NCBI RefSeq assembly: GCF_042138895.1
Contig: NZ_JBHIKW010000001.1
Span: 550,578 to 614,577 of the forward strand
Length of the DNA: 64,000 nucleotides
Direction: 5' to 3'
From: Cedecea selenatireducens
Lineage (GTDB): Bacteria > Pseudomonadota > Gammaproteobacteria > Enterobacterales > Enterobacteriaceae
Positions 51,323-59,582 of this stretch are shown in pieces; within the stretch, counting starts at the first letter, position 1, and every line of letters begins with the position of its first letter. Both the position numbers and the translations under genes were made by a program. The notes under the pieces were generated by a model that worked only from the letters and a program-made list of their open reading frames with translations, did no database searches and was not told where the DNA came from.

Positions 51323-51561
51323 TGGTATGTCCTGGAGAAATAAGTTGTCGAGATTTTGGAATGTGATTTCAGCCACATTATGCCATAACTATGATAAAGG
51401 GTCGCCCCGCATCTTCACCGTACAATAGTTAATCAGTGTGAAAAAATTGTGATTTCATCCACATCTGATTTCCCAGATGAATGTAATGCACATATAATGC
51501 GCGGCTAAATCATCCATCAACACTCACTAGCTGGCCCGTCTGGCATAACACTTCGCACAAC

Positions 51562-52476
51562 ATGAATATAAAATTACGCTCGCTCTTACTGGCTTTTGTG
51601 GCTGTCGCGTCTTTCTCAGCTTCCGCCGTGACCTATCCGTTACCGACCAACGGCAGCCGCCTGGTTGGTGAAAATCAGGTTATCACTATTCCTGAAGGCA
51701 GCACCGCGCCGCTGGAAGAGTATGCCGCACAGTACCAGATGGGACTGTCTAACATGCTGGAAGCTAACCCAGGGATTGACCCATACCTGCCGAAAGCCGG
51801 GACCATCCTGAACATTCCTCAGCAGCTGATCCTGCCGGACACCGTGCATGAAGGGATTGTGATTAACAGCGCCGAAATGCGCCTCTACTATTACCCGAAA
51901 GGCACCAACACCGTTATCGTGCTGCCAATCGGTATCGGCCAGCTGGGTAAAGATACCCCGATTAACTGGACCACCAAGGTAGAGCGTAAGAAAAATGGGC
52001 CAACCTGGACCCCTACCGCGAAAATGCATGCCGAATACGCCGCAGCCGGTACGCCGCTGCCGGCCGTTGTGCCAGCTGGCCCGGATAACCCGATGGGCCT
52101 GTACGCGCTGTACATCGGTAATCTGTATGCGATTCACGGCACCAACGCCAACTTCGGTATCGGCCTGCGCGTCAGCCATGGCTGCGTGCGTCTGCGTAAC
52201 GAAGACATCAAGTTCCTGTTCGACAACGTGCCGGTCGGCACTCGCGTTCAGTTCATTGATGAGCCGGTAAAAGCCACCACCGAGCCGGACGGCAGCCGCT
52301 ACATCGAAGTTCACAACCCGCTTTCTACTACCGAAGCGCAGTTCAACTCCGGTGAAATCGTGCCAATCAAGCTGACCAGCAGCGTACAGAAAGTCACCGC
52401 TCAGTCCGACGTTGATACCACCGTTGTTGACCAGGCGATTCAGAACCGTTCCGGCATGCCGGTTCGTCTGAACTAA
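51562..52476 (+). CDS. ldtB: L,D-transpeptidase LdtB (YbiS)
   Basis: 304-residue periplasmic enzyme that attaches Braun lipoprotein to peptidoglycan. Signal peptide about 1-22 (FSASA). LysM domain about 40-86. YkuD catalytic domain: H192 (YAIHGTNANFG) and C208 with H206 (RVSHGCVRLRNED). Almost identical to E. coli YbiS, including the C-terminal NRSGMPVRLN. Monocistronic with its own terminator. Divergent from ybiT. Confidence 0.95.
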   Translation: MNIKLRSLLLAFVAVASFSASAVTYPLPTNGSRLVGENQVITIPEGSTAPLEEYAAQYQMGLSNMLEANPGIDPYLPKAGTILNIPQQLILPDTVHEGIVINSAEMRLYYYPKGTNTVIVLPIGIGQLGKDTPINWTTKVERKKNGPTWTPTAKMHAEYAAAGTPLPAVVPAGPDNPMGLYALYIGNLYAIHGTNANFGIGLRVSHGCVRLRNEDIKFLFDNVPVGTRVQFIDEPVKATTEPDGSRYIEVHNPLSTTEAQFNSGEIVPIKLTSSVQKVTAQSDVDTTVVDQAIQNRSGMPVRLN

Positions 52477-52497
52477 GCTAAAAGTAATCGAATCAAG

Positions 52498-52519
52498 GCG
52501 GCCTCCGGGCCGCTTTTTT
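52498..52519 (+). terminator. Terminator of ldtB
   Basis: GCGGCC at 52498-52503 pairs with GGCCGC at 52508-52513 and is followed by six T residues. Textbook rho-independent shape, 21 bases after the stop. Confidence 0.93.
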
Positions 52520-52582
52520 ATTGCCTAAAATCAGCCGGGCAACCTTCACGCAGGGAATGTTTGTTATGCTCATAATTCATGT

Positions 52583-52598
52583 TGTGATGGATAGCACA
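52583..52598 (+). promoter_or_regulatory. CRP site and promoter of yohJK
   Basis: TGTGA-TGGATA-GCACA matches the CRP consensus at nine of ten bases. TATGAT at 52615-52620 is a fitting -10. yohJ begins 50 bases after the site. Activation by cAMP-CRP is inferred. Confidence 0.7.
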
Positions 52599-52647
52599 AT
52601 TTCGAGTTTAATTGTATGATGAATGCGTTTCTTAAAGGGTAACCTCC

Positions 52648-53049
52648 ATGCGCAACTCGTTCACCGTAATCTGGCAGTATCTTCGCGCTTTTGTCTTAAT
52701 TTACCTGTGCTTATATGCCGGTATTTTCGTCGCGTCGCTGCTGCCCATCGTCATCCCTGGCAGCATTATCGGCATGCTGATTTTGTTTGTGCTGCTGTCG
52801 CTACAAATCCTGCCGGCGAAGTGGGTAAAACCCAGCTGTCACCTGCTGATTCGCTATATGGCCCTGCTGTTCGTGCCTATTGGCGTGGGCGTGATGCAGT
52901 ATTACGACGTGCTGAAAGCCCAGTTTGGCCCGGTGGTGGTTTCCTGTTTAATCAGTACGCTGGTGGTGCTGGTCATCGTGAGCTGGAGCTCGCACCTGGT
53001 CCATGGCGAAAGAAAAGTGATTGGTGAAGGCGAGGCAGAGAAAAAATGA
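52648..53049 (+). CDS. yohJ: CidA/LrgA-family membrane protein YohJ
   Basis: 133-residue inner-membrane protein with four membrane segments (FVLIYLCLYAGIFVASLLPIVIPGSIIGMLILFVLL, LLIRYMALLFVPIGVGVM, VVSCLISTLVVLVIV). It is the CidA/LrgA-like partner (UPF0299) of YohK. Its stop overlaps the yohK start by four bases. The pair has been linked to pyruvate or holin-like functions in other bacteria; in enterobacteria the role is only partly known. Confidence 0.93.
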   Translation: MRNSFTVIWQYLRAFVLIYLCLYAGIFVASLLPIVIPGSIIGMLILFVLLSLQILPAKWVKPSCHLLIRYMALLFVPIGVGVMQYYDVLKAQFGPVVVSCLISTLVVLVIVSWSSHLVHGERKVIGEGEAEKK

Positions 53050-53741
53050 TGCACTATATATGGTGGTCTTTACCGTTAACTCTGGTGGTGTTTTTCGCCG
53101 CCCGCAAACTGGCTGCCCGGCTGAAATCCCCGCTGCTAAACCCGCTGCTGGTTTGCATGGTGGTGATCATTCCTTTTCTGCTGCTCACGGGTATTCCTTA
53201 CGACCACTATTTTAAAGGCAGCGAAGTGCTCAACGACCTGCTGCAGCCTGCCGTTGTAGCCCTGGCCTTTCCGCTTTACGAGCAAATTCACCAGATTCGC
53301 GCCCGCTGGAAGTCGATTATCACCATCTGCTTTATTGGCAGTATGGTGGCGATGTCCACCGGCACCTCAATTGCTTTATTAATGGGCGCATCCCCGGAAA
53401 TTGCCGCCTCGGTTCTGCCGAAATCCGTTACCACGCCAATTGCGATGGCGGTAGGCGGTGGCATTGGCGGTATCCCGGCCATTAGCGCAGTGTGCGTTAT
53501 CTTCGTCGGTATTCTCGGCGCCGTGTTTGGCCACACGCTGCTGAATATGATGCGCATCAGCACCAAGGCGTCACGCGGCCTGGCAATGGGGACGGCTTCT
53601 CACGCGCTGGGCACCGCCCGCTGCGCGGAACTCGACTTCCAGGAAGGCGCTTTTAGCTCGCTGGCGCTGGTTATTTGCGGGGTCATGACCTCACTCATCG
53701 CCCCGTTTTTATTCCCGGTGCTGCTGAAGCTCTTCGGCTAA
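53046..53741 (+). CDS. yohK: CidB/LrgB-family membrane protein YohK
   Basis: 231-residue inner-membrane protein of the LrgB/CidB family. Characteristic segments are ILGAVFGHTLLNMMRISTKASRGLAMGTASHALGTARC and SVTTPIAMAVGGGIGG. Six or more membrane segments. Translated with yohJ through a four-base overlap (ATGA). The order yohJ-yohK-cdd-sanA is that of E. coli. Length agrees with E. coli YohK (231). Confidence 0.93.
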   Translation: MMHYIWWSLPLTLVVFFAARKLAARLKSPLLNPLLVCMVVIIPFLLLTGIPYDHYFKGSEVLNDLLQPAVVALAFPLYEQIHQIRARWKSIITICFIGSMVAMSTGTSIALLMGASPEIAASVLPKSVTTPIAMAVGGGIGGIPAISAVCVIFVGILGAVFGHTLLNMMRISTKASRGLAMGTASHALGTARCAELDFQEGAFSSLALVICGVMTSLIAPFLFPVLLKLFG

Positions 53742-53795
53742 AACTTGCGAGAGATCGCGCATTTTCATATTTGTTTTCATAAGTTGCACAAACAA

Positions 53796-53811
53796 TTAGA
53801 AGTTGATCACA
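53796..53811 (+). promoter_or_regulatory. CRP site in the cdd promoter
   Basis: TTAGA-AGTTGA-TCACA, in a TTGATCACAT context, lies 59 bases before the cdd start. A second GCACA half-site is at 53786-53790. TAAACT at 53833-53838 is a possible -10, which puts the site close to -41.5. In E. coli cdd is controlled by CRP and CytR over tandem sites; the layout here agrees. Confidence 0.6.
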
Positions 53812-53869
53812 TATTTGGCCTATACAGATCCGTAAACTACGTTTCCGTTACCCTTTATGAGGCTTTAAC

Positions 53870-54757
53870 ATGCGTTCACGTTTTGATGCCGCCGTTGTGC
53901 AACTCCCCGCCGCGCTGCAAACCGCTTTGCAACCCCTGCTTGCCGACGCACACTTCCCGGCAATGTTTACAGCGGCCGAAGTTGAAGCGCTAAAACATCA
54001 AACCGGGCTGGGCGACGACGACCTGGCTTTCGCTCTGTTGCCGCTGGCCGCAGCCTGCGCGCGTGCAGACCTCTCCCATTTTAACGTCGGGGCCGTGGCC
54101 CGGGGCGTAAGCGGTAACCTCTATTTTGGCGGCAATATGGAGTTTCTTGGCGCCACCATGCAGCAAACCGTGCACGCCGAACAAAGCGCCATCACCCACG
54201 CGTGGATGCGCGGCGAAAAAGGCCTGGTCGATATCACCGTCAACTACACGCCCTGCGGCCACTGCCGCCAGTTCATGAACGAGCTGAACAGCGGCACCGC
54301 GCTGCGCATTCATCTGCCAGGCCGCCAGCCGTCCACGCTTGGCGAATACCTGCCGGACGCCTTTGGCCCGCGCGACCTGGAAATCAAAACGCTGCTGCTG
54401 GATGAAGAGAACCACGGTTTCGCGTTGAAAGGTGATGCCCTCACTCAGGCAGCTATTGCAGCGGCCAACCGCAGCCATGCGCCTTACAGTAAAGCTCCGG
54501 CGGGCGTTGCGCTGGAAATGGTCGACGGCAGAATCTTTACCGGCTGTTATGCGGAAAACGCCGCGTTCAACCCTTCCCTGCCGCCGCTGCAGGCCGCGCT
54601 GAACCTGCTTTCCCTGAATGGTTATGACTATCCGCAAATTAAGCGCGCCGTACTGGCAGAAAAATTCGATGCGCCGCTGCTGCAGCGGGACGCCACCTCC
54701 GCCACGCTGAAAGCTCTGGGCTGTGAAGCCGTTGATCGCGTTAATATTGCTCAGTAA
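53870..54757 (+). CDS. cdd: Cytidine deaminase
   Basis: 295-residue zinc enzyme that turns cytidine and deoxycytidine into uridine and deoxyuridine for pyrimidine salvage. Zinc ligands H102 (HAEQS; E104 is the proton carrier), C129 and C132 (TPCGHC). It has the long two-domain form of E. coli Cdd (294), with a second, inactive copy of the fold at the C-terminus. A hairpin GCGAGTGT/ACACTCGC (54767-54786) follows the stop. Cytoplasmic dimer. Confidence 0.95.
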   Translation: MRSRFDAAVVQLPAALQTALQPLLADAHFPAMFTAAEVEALKHQTGLGDDDLAFALLPLAAACARADLSHFNVGAVARGVSGNLYFGGNMEFLGATMQQTVHAEQSAITHAWMRGEKGLVDITVNYTPCGHCRQFMNELNSGTALRIHLPGRQPSTLGEYLPDAFGPRDLEIKTLLLDEENHGFALKGDALTQAAIAAANRSHAPYSKAPAGVALEMVDGRIFTGCYAENAAFNPSLPPLQAALNLLSLNGYDYPQIKRAVLAEKFDAPLLQRDATSATLKALGCEAVDRVNIAQ

Positions 54758-54888
54758 TTCTCTGTTGCGAGTGTACCCACACTCGCATTGTTGAAATTTG
54801 CCCCAACTGAACCCGCGTTTCTTGCTCTTGAGGGCCGGGTAAAGTAGCCTTGGATGAAATTTCACCCCGCGAATGAGTCTGCAAGTTC

Positions 54889-55608
54889 ATGTTGAAGCGC
54901 CTGTTTTACGGCCTGCTTATTATTATCGGCTTAACGCTGGCGGCTGCGCTCGGGCTCGACCGCTGGATCAGCTGGAAAACCGCGCCTTACGTCTACGATG
55001 AACTGCAGGATCTGCCCTATCGCCAGGTCGGTGTGGTGCTCGGCACCGCCAAGTATTACCGCACCGGCGTCATCAATCAGTACTACCTGTACCGCATTCA
55101 GGGCGCCCTGAACGCCTATAACAGCGGCAAGGTGAACTACCTGCTGCTGAGCGGCGATAACGCGCAGCAAAGCTACAACGAGCCGATGACCATGCGCAAA
55201 GACCTGATTGCCGGCGGCGTCGATCCGGCGGATATCGTGCTGGACTACGCGGGCTTCCGCACGCTGGACTCGATTGTTCGCACCCGTAAAGTCTTTGATA
55301 CCAACGACTTCATCATCATTACACAGCGATTCCACTGCGAGCGCGCGCTGTTTATCGCCCTGCATATGGGGATTCAGGCGCAGTGCTACGCGGTACCTTC
55401 CCCGAAAAATATGCTCACCGTGCGCACGCGTGAATTTGGCGCTCGCCTGGGCGCACTGGCAGATTTATACCTGTTCAAGCGCGAGCCGCGCTTCCTCGGC
55501 CCGTTAGTGCCTATCCCATCGCTGCAAGAAGTGCCGGAGGACGCACAGGCCTACCCGGCCGTCACGCCGGGGCAGCTGCTGGAAATACAGAGAAAAGAGA
55601 AGAAGTGA
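54889..55608 (+). CDS. sanA: SanA envelope-barrier protein
   Basis: 239-residue inner-membrane protein with one N-terminal membrane segment (LLIIIGLTLAAALGL) and a DUF218 domain in the periplasm (VVLGTAKYYRTGVINQYYLYRIQGALNAYNSGKVNYLLLSGDN, FRTLDSIVRTRKVF, FIIITQRFHCERALFIA). SanA supports envelope exclusion of vancomycin at high temperature; the chemistry is unclear. Same position as in E. coli, after cdd and before the mgl operon. Length equals E. coli SanA (239). Confidence 0.93.
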   Translation: MLKRLFYGLLIIIGLTLAAALGLDRWISWKTAPYVYDELQDLPYRQVGVVLGTAKYYRTGVINQYYLYRIQGALNAYNSGKVNYLLLSGDNAQQSYNEPMTMRKDLIAGGVDPADIVLDYAGFRTLDSIVRTRKVFDTNDFIIITQRFHCERALFIALHMGIQAQCYAVPSPKNMLTVRTREFGARLGALADLYLFKREPRFLGPLVPIPSLQEVPEDAQAYPAVTPGQLLEIQRKEKK

Positions 55609-55623
55609 TATCTGAGCACAAAA

Positions 55624-55651
55624 AAAGCCCGCACATGATATGGCGGGCTTT
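55624..55651. terminator. Bidirectional terminator between sanA and mglC
   Basis: AAAGCCCGC at 55624-55632 pairs with GCGGGCTTT at 55643-55651. A and T runs on both sides let it end both convergent transcripts. Confidence 0.9.
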
Positions 55652-55668
55652 CTTGTACACTGCTTAGA

Positions 55669-56679
55669 TTATTTCTTACGCGCGTACTTCAGGGAGTCCA
55701 GCGCCACGGCAAAGATAATAATGCCGCCCTTGATGATGTACTGCCAGTAAGGGTTCACGCCGATATAGGTCAGGCCGTAGTTGATAACCGTGAAGATGAT
55801 TACCCCGGTAACCACGCCGACAACTGTCCCTACCCCGCCGCTGAATGACACACCGCCAACCACGCACGCCGCAATCGCATCCAGCTCGTACATAAAGCCG
55901 AGGTTGTTGGTGGCGGAGCCGATACGGCCCGCTTCCAGCATCCCGCCAAAGGCATAGAACACGCCGGACAGGGCATAAATCATGATCAGGTTCAGCGCCA
56001 CGTTAACGCCGGAGACTTTCGCCGCTTCAGGGTTACCGCCGATGGCGAAGATGTTTTTTCCGAAGCGAGTTTTGTTCCACAGCACCCAGACGAACAGCAC
56101 CGCAAACAGGGCATAGAATGTAATGTACGACAGGCGGAAACTGCCCAGGGCAATAAAGCCCTGCGTGAAGGTCGAGAAGTGGGAGTCAAAGCCGGAAATC
56201 GGCGATGCGCCTACAAAGTCGTAATACAGGGAGTTAATCCCGTACACGATAATCATGGTGCCCAGGGTGGTAATAAACGGCGTCACGTTCAGGTAAGCGA
56301 TAATAATCCCGTTCACCAGGCCAATGACCGCACCCACGGCACAGACAATCAGCAGCACCACCGGAATTGGCATGGTGTGCATGTCCGGGAACACCTTGTT
56401 GACGTTGTCCATCGACTGCAGCAGCGTCGCCGCGACAACCGCCGCCAGGCCAACCTGGCGCCCTGCGGACAGGTCGGTCCCCTGGGTGACAATCAGCCCG
56501 GCCACGCCCAGCGCGATGATAATACGCACCGAAGACTGTGTCAGAATGTTACTCAGGTTAAGCAGGCTTAAGAACGTCGGATCCTGGAAAATAATGATCG
56601 CCAGCAGCACCAGCAGCACCACGTAGATGCCGCCCTCTTTTAGATAAGTTAGAAAACTCTTCTTATTTAACGCACTCAT
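55669..56679 (-). CDS. mglC: Galactose/methyl-galactoside ABC permease MglC
   Basis: 336-residue inner-membrane permease with eight to ten membrane segments. Family motif: LVALAGLIVTQGTDLSAGRQVGLAAV and GVVTGVIIFTVINYGLTYIGVNPYWQYIIKGGIIIFAVALDSLKYARKK. Forms the pore of the high-affinity galactose importer with MglA and MglB. Last gene of mglBAC, 20 bases after mglA. Equal in length to E. coli MglC (336). Confidence 0.96.
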   Translation of the reverse strand: MSALNKKSFLTYLKEGGIYVVLLVLLAIIIFQDPTFLSLLNLSNILTQSSVRIIIALGVAGLIVTQGTDLSAGRQVGLAAVVAATLLQSMDNVNKVFPDMHTMPIPVVLLIVCAVGAVIGLVNGIIIAYLNVTPFITTLGTMIIVYGINSLYYDFVGASPISGFDSHFSTFTQGFIALGSFRLSYITFYALFAVLFVWVLWNKTRFGKNIFAIGGNPEAAKVSGVNVALNLIMIYALSGVFYAFGGMLEAGRIGSATNNLGFMYELDAIAACVVGGVSFSGGVGTVVGVVTGVIIFTVINYGLTYIGVNPYWQYIIKGGIIIFAVALDSLKYARKK

Positions 56680-56699
56680 TTTTAATAGCCCCTAAATCA

Positions 56700-58220
56700 T
56701 CACAGGTGCACAGACGCAAGACGTAAGATTTCGTTCTGCGTTGTTGTTTTGGTGTCTACAATTCCGGCCACGAGCCCGTTGCTCATCACCAGAATACGGT
56801 CTGTAATCCCTAACAATTCCGGCATCTCGGACGAAATGATAATGATCCCTTTTCCTTTTTTAGCCAGTTCAGCAATCAGCTGGTAAATCTCAAACTTGGC
56901 GCCAACGTCAATGCCGCGCGTCGGTTCATCCAGCATCAGAATTTCCGGCTGAGTCAGCAGCCAGCGGCCGATGATCACCTTCTGCTGGTTACCGCCGGAC
57001 AGCGAGCCGATGGAGGTGCGGTGCCCCGGCGTTTTCACGCGCATGGAGTCGATAACCCACTGGGTATCGCTTTTCATGCGGGAGTTATCCAGCAGACCGA
57101 CCTTGTTTTTGTAGTTACGAATATTGGAAATGAGTGAGTTAAAGCCGATATCCAGGTAGGCGTAGATCCCGGTTGAGCGGCGCTCTTCGGTGACCAGCGC
57201 AAAGCCGTGATTGATCGCTTCGTTCGCGTTGCTGTTATTGATCTTTTTGCCGTGCAGCTTAATGGTGCCGCCAGATTTTTCGCGGATACCAAACAGCGTT
57301 TCCACTATATCGGTACGCTTCGCGCCGACGAGGCCCGCAATGCCGAGGATTTCACCTTTATGTAAATCAAAGGAGATATCGCGAATCGACGGCTGGCGCA
57401 GCGAGGTCAGGTTGCGTACTTCGAGGATAACTTCACCCGGCACGTTGGATTTGTCCGGGAAGCGCTGGTTCAGCGAGCGGCCCACCATCATGGCGATGAT
57501 TTTGTCCATATCCAGCCCTTCCAGCGGCTGGGTGGCAATCCACTGCCCGTCGCGCAAAATAGTAATTTCATCGCACAGCTGGAATATTTCTTCCATTTTA
57601 TGGGAGATATAAACAATGCCGCAGCCGCGATCTTTTAATTTGCGAATAATTTTAAAAAGATGATTAACTTCTTTTTCCGTCAGCGAGGACGTTGGCTCAT
57701 CCATAATAACGATTTTGGCGTTATAGGAGAAAGCCTTGGCAATTTCAATCATCTGCATTTGAGAAACGGACAACGTACCGACGCGGGCTCGCGGGTCGAT
57801 ATCAATATCCAGCTCGTCAAAAATCTCTTTGGTGTCGCGGTACATTTTATCCTGATCGACAAACACGCCTTTGGTCGGGTAACGCCCGAGCCACATGTTG
57901 TCCATCACGGTGCGCTGCAGGACCAGGTTAAGCTCCTGATGCACCATAGAAATACCGTTTTCCAGCGCCTCTTTGGTGCTGCTGAAATTGACCTCTTTTC
58001 CCTGAAAAAGGATGCTGCCGGAATCTTTGCTGTAGATCCCAAAAAGGCATTTCAATAATGTCGATTTGCCCGCACCGTTTTCACCCATCAGGGCATGAAT
58101 AGAGTGTGGACGCACTTTTAAATTAACATTATCCAGTGCCTTAACGCCGGGGAAGGATTTATTAATGCCGGTCATTTCCAGCAAAAATTCCGACGGCGTA
58201 GCTGAGTTATTGTCGACCAT
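56700..58220 (-). CDS. mglA: Galactose/methyl-galactoside ABC ATPase MglA
   Basis: 506-residue ATPase with two fused ABC domains. The first has GENGAGKSTLLKCLFG (near 50), SVSQMQMIEIAKAFS and IMDEPTSSLTEKE. The second has a degenerate Walker A (GLVGAKRTDIVETLFG) and LSGGNQQKVIIGRWLLTQPEILMLDEPTRGIDVG. The degenerate second site is the family rule for sugar importers. Follows mglB by 83 bases containing a hairpin. E. coli MglA is 506. Confidence 0.96.
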   Translation of the reverse strand: MVDNNSATPSEFLLEMTGINKSFPGVKALDNVNLKVRPHSIHALMGENGAGKSTLLKCLFGIYSKDSGSILFQGKEVNFSSTKEALENGISMVHQELNLVLQRTVMDNMWLGRYPTKGVFVDQDKMYRDTKEIFDELDIDIDPRARVGTLSVSQMQMIEIAKAFSYNAKIVIMDEPTSSLTEKEVNHLFKIIRKLKDRGCGIVYISHKMEEIFQLCDEITILRDGQWIATQPLEGLDMDKIIAMMVGRSLNQRFPDKSNVPGEVILEVRNLTSLRQPSIRDISFDLHKGEILGIAGLVGAKRTDIVETLFGIREKSGGTIKLHGKKINNSNANEAINHGFALVTEERRSTGIYAYLDIGFNSLISNIRNYKNKVGLLDNSRMKSDTQWVIDSMRVKTPGHRTSIGSLSGGNQQKVIIGRWLLTQPEILMLDEPTRGIDVGAKFEIYQLIAELAKKGKGIIIISSEMPELLGITDRILVMSNGLVAGIVDTKTTTQNEILRLASVHL

Positions 58221-58256
58221 AATTATACCTGTGTCGCTGAGTAACCTGCCTAAAGC

Positions 58257-58278
58257 CGGGCGCAGGTATCTGCGCCCG
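58257..58278 (-). terminator. Intercistronic hairpin between mglB and mglA
   Basis: CGGGCGCAG at 58257-58265 and CTGCGCCCG at 58270-58278 form a perfect nine-base stem with a GTAT loop. No T-run follows, so it is more likely to protect the mglB end or slow read-through than to end transcription fully. It would let binding protein exceed the ATPase. Confidence 0.7.
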
Positions 58279-58303
58279 TGTACAACTAAAATATGACGGG
58301 TAT

Positions 58304-59299
58304 TTATTTGCCGATAAACTGTGCGAGATTATCTTTATCCACGCCTACATACGGTACGCGTACAATTTTGTTCTCGATTTTCCAGTTAGTGCCTTCAGCG
58401 GCTGGTTTACCGTCGGCCAGGTTTTTCGCCAGGTCAAAGGTCGCTTTCGCCTGGTTGTTGGCGTCGTTCAGCACGGTACCTGCCATTGCACCGGATTTCA
58501 CCAGCGCCAACGCTTCCGGCAGGGCATCTACGCCAAATACTGGAATAGAAGATTTGTTGTGTGCTTTCAGCGCTTCTACCGCACCCATTGCCATCGCATC
58601 GTTGTTGGCAATAACCACTTCGATTTTGTTAGCGTTCGGGCCAGAGAGCCAGGCGTCCATTTTGTCTTTAGCCTGAGCGGTATCCCACATGGCGGTATCC
58701 AGCTGCAGCTGCTGGGTTTTCAGACCTTTGTCGTTCAGCTCTTTGATAACGTAAGTGGTACGCGCTTCGGCATCCGGGTGGCCCGGTTCGCCTTTCAGCA
58801 GCACGAACTGCACCTGGCCGTCTTTGTTCAGGTCCCACGCCGGGTTAGCCGCCCAGTGTTTGGCAATCAGGTCGCCCTGAATAATACCGGACTCTTTGGA
58901 GTCTGTGCCCACATAGTAAGCTTTGTCATAGCTATCCAGCGCTTTGCGGGAAGGTTCTTTGTTGAAGAACACAATCGGCACGTTTTGCGCGCGTGCTTTT
59001 TCGATTACGGTGCCCGCTGCGGCCGGGTCAACCAGGTTGATGGCCAGCGCTTTCACGCCTTTTGCCAGCAGAACGTCAATCTGGTCGTTCTGTTTGGACT
59101 GGTCGTTCTGGGAGTCGTTCATCAGCAGCTGCACGTCCGGTGACGCTTTAGCATCTTTCTCGATGGCCTTACGAACCACTGACATGAAGTTGTCGTCGTA
59201 TTTATAAATCGTCACACCAATACGGTCAGCGGCGTTCGCAGCGGCACCAAACAGCATGCAGGACATCACGGCGGACAGGGTCAAAACCTTCTTATTCAT
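58304..59299 (-). CDS. mglB: D-galactose/D-glucose-binding protein MglB
   Basis: 331-residue periplasmic binding protein and chemoreceptor ligand. Signal peptide 1-23 (AANA). Sugar and calcium segments are seen: ADRIGVTIYKYDDNFMSVVRKAIEKDAK, VQLLMNDSQNDQSKQNDQIDVLLAKGVKALAINLVDP, DLNKDGQVQ (Ca loop), VVIANNDAMAMGAVEALK and PVFGVDALPEAL. E. coli MglB is 332. First gene of the operon. CRP and GalS sites lie upstream. Confidence 0.96.
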   Translation of the reverse strand: MNKKVLTLSAVMSCMLFGAAANAADRIGVTIYKYDDNFMSVVRKAIEKDAKASPDVQLLMNDSQNDQSKQNDQIDVLLAKGVKALAINLVDPAAAGTVIEKARAQNVPIVFFNKEPSRKALDSYDKAYYVGTDSKESGIIQGDLIAKHWAANPAWDLNKDGQVQFVLLKGEPGHPDAEARTTYVIKELNDKGLKTQQLQLDTAMWDTAQAKDKMDAWLSGPNANKIEVVIANNDAMAMGAVEALKAHNKSSIPVFGVDALPEALALVKSGAMAGTVLNDANNQAKATFDLAKNLADGKPAAEGTNWKIENKIVRVPYVGVDKDNLAQFIGK

Positions 59300-59548
59300 G
59301 GTATCTCCGGTTTTTATTTTGCAGGGTAGTTCGCGTTCGAAACCAGGCAGGACAGTAATGTTATGAAAAGGTTACTGAATGCCGAAGTTATCCTAAAATA
59401 ATTGCACTTCCGTGTTCGGTAACAATCCAATACTGCGTTTTTATGGTCGTCTTTGGCCTTATCGCTATGCTAAAAGTGAGAAGTCACCGTTACATAGTGT
59501 TTCAGCTGATAAAACGCTGACATAATAGTCAGCGCAATGTTAATTAAC

Positions 59549-59580
59549 TGTGAATTTACTCACAGATTGAAACCGGTTAC
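59549..59580 (-). promoter_or_regulatory. CRP site and GalR/GalS operator of mglBAC
   Basis: TGTGA-ATTTAC-TCACA (59549-59564) is a perfect CRP site. GAAACCGGTTAC (59569-59580) is a gal-type operator with core AACCGGTT. Both lie next to the galS 3' end, about 250 bases before mglB. The remaining 59300-59548 must hold the promoter and leader; I saw no other clear signal. Confidence 0.75.
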
Positions 59581-59582
59581 AT

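Noticed and set aside
52623..53027. 134-codon frame overlapping yohJ
   Set aside because: It lies out of frame over yohJ, which is a clear membrane protein with a conserved partner.
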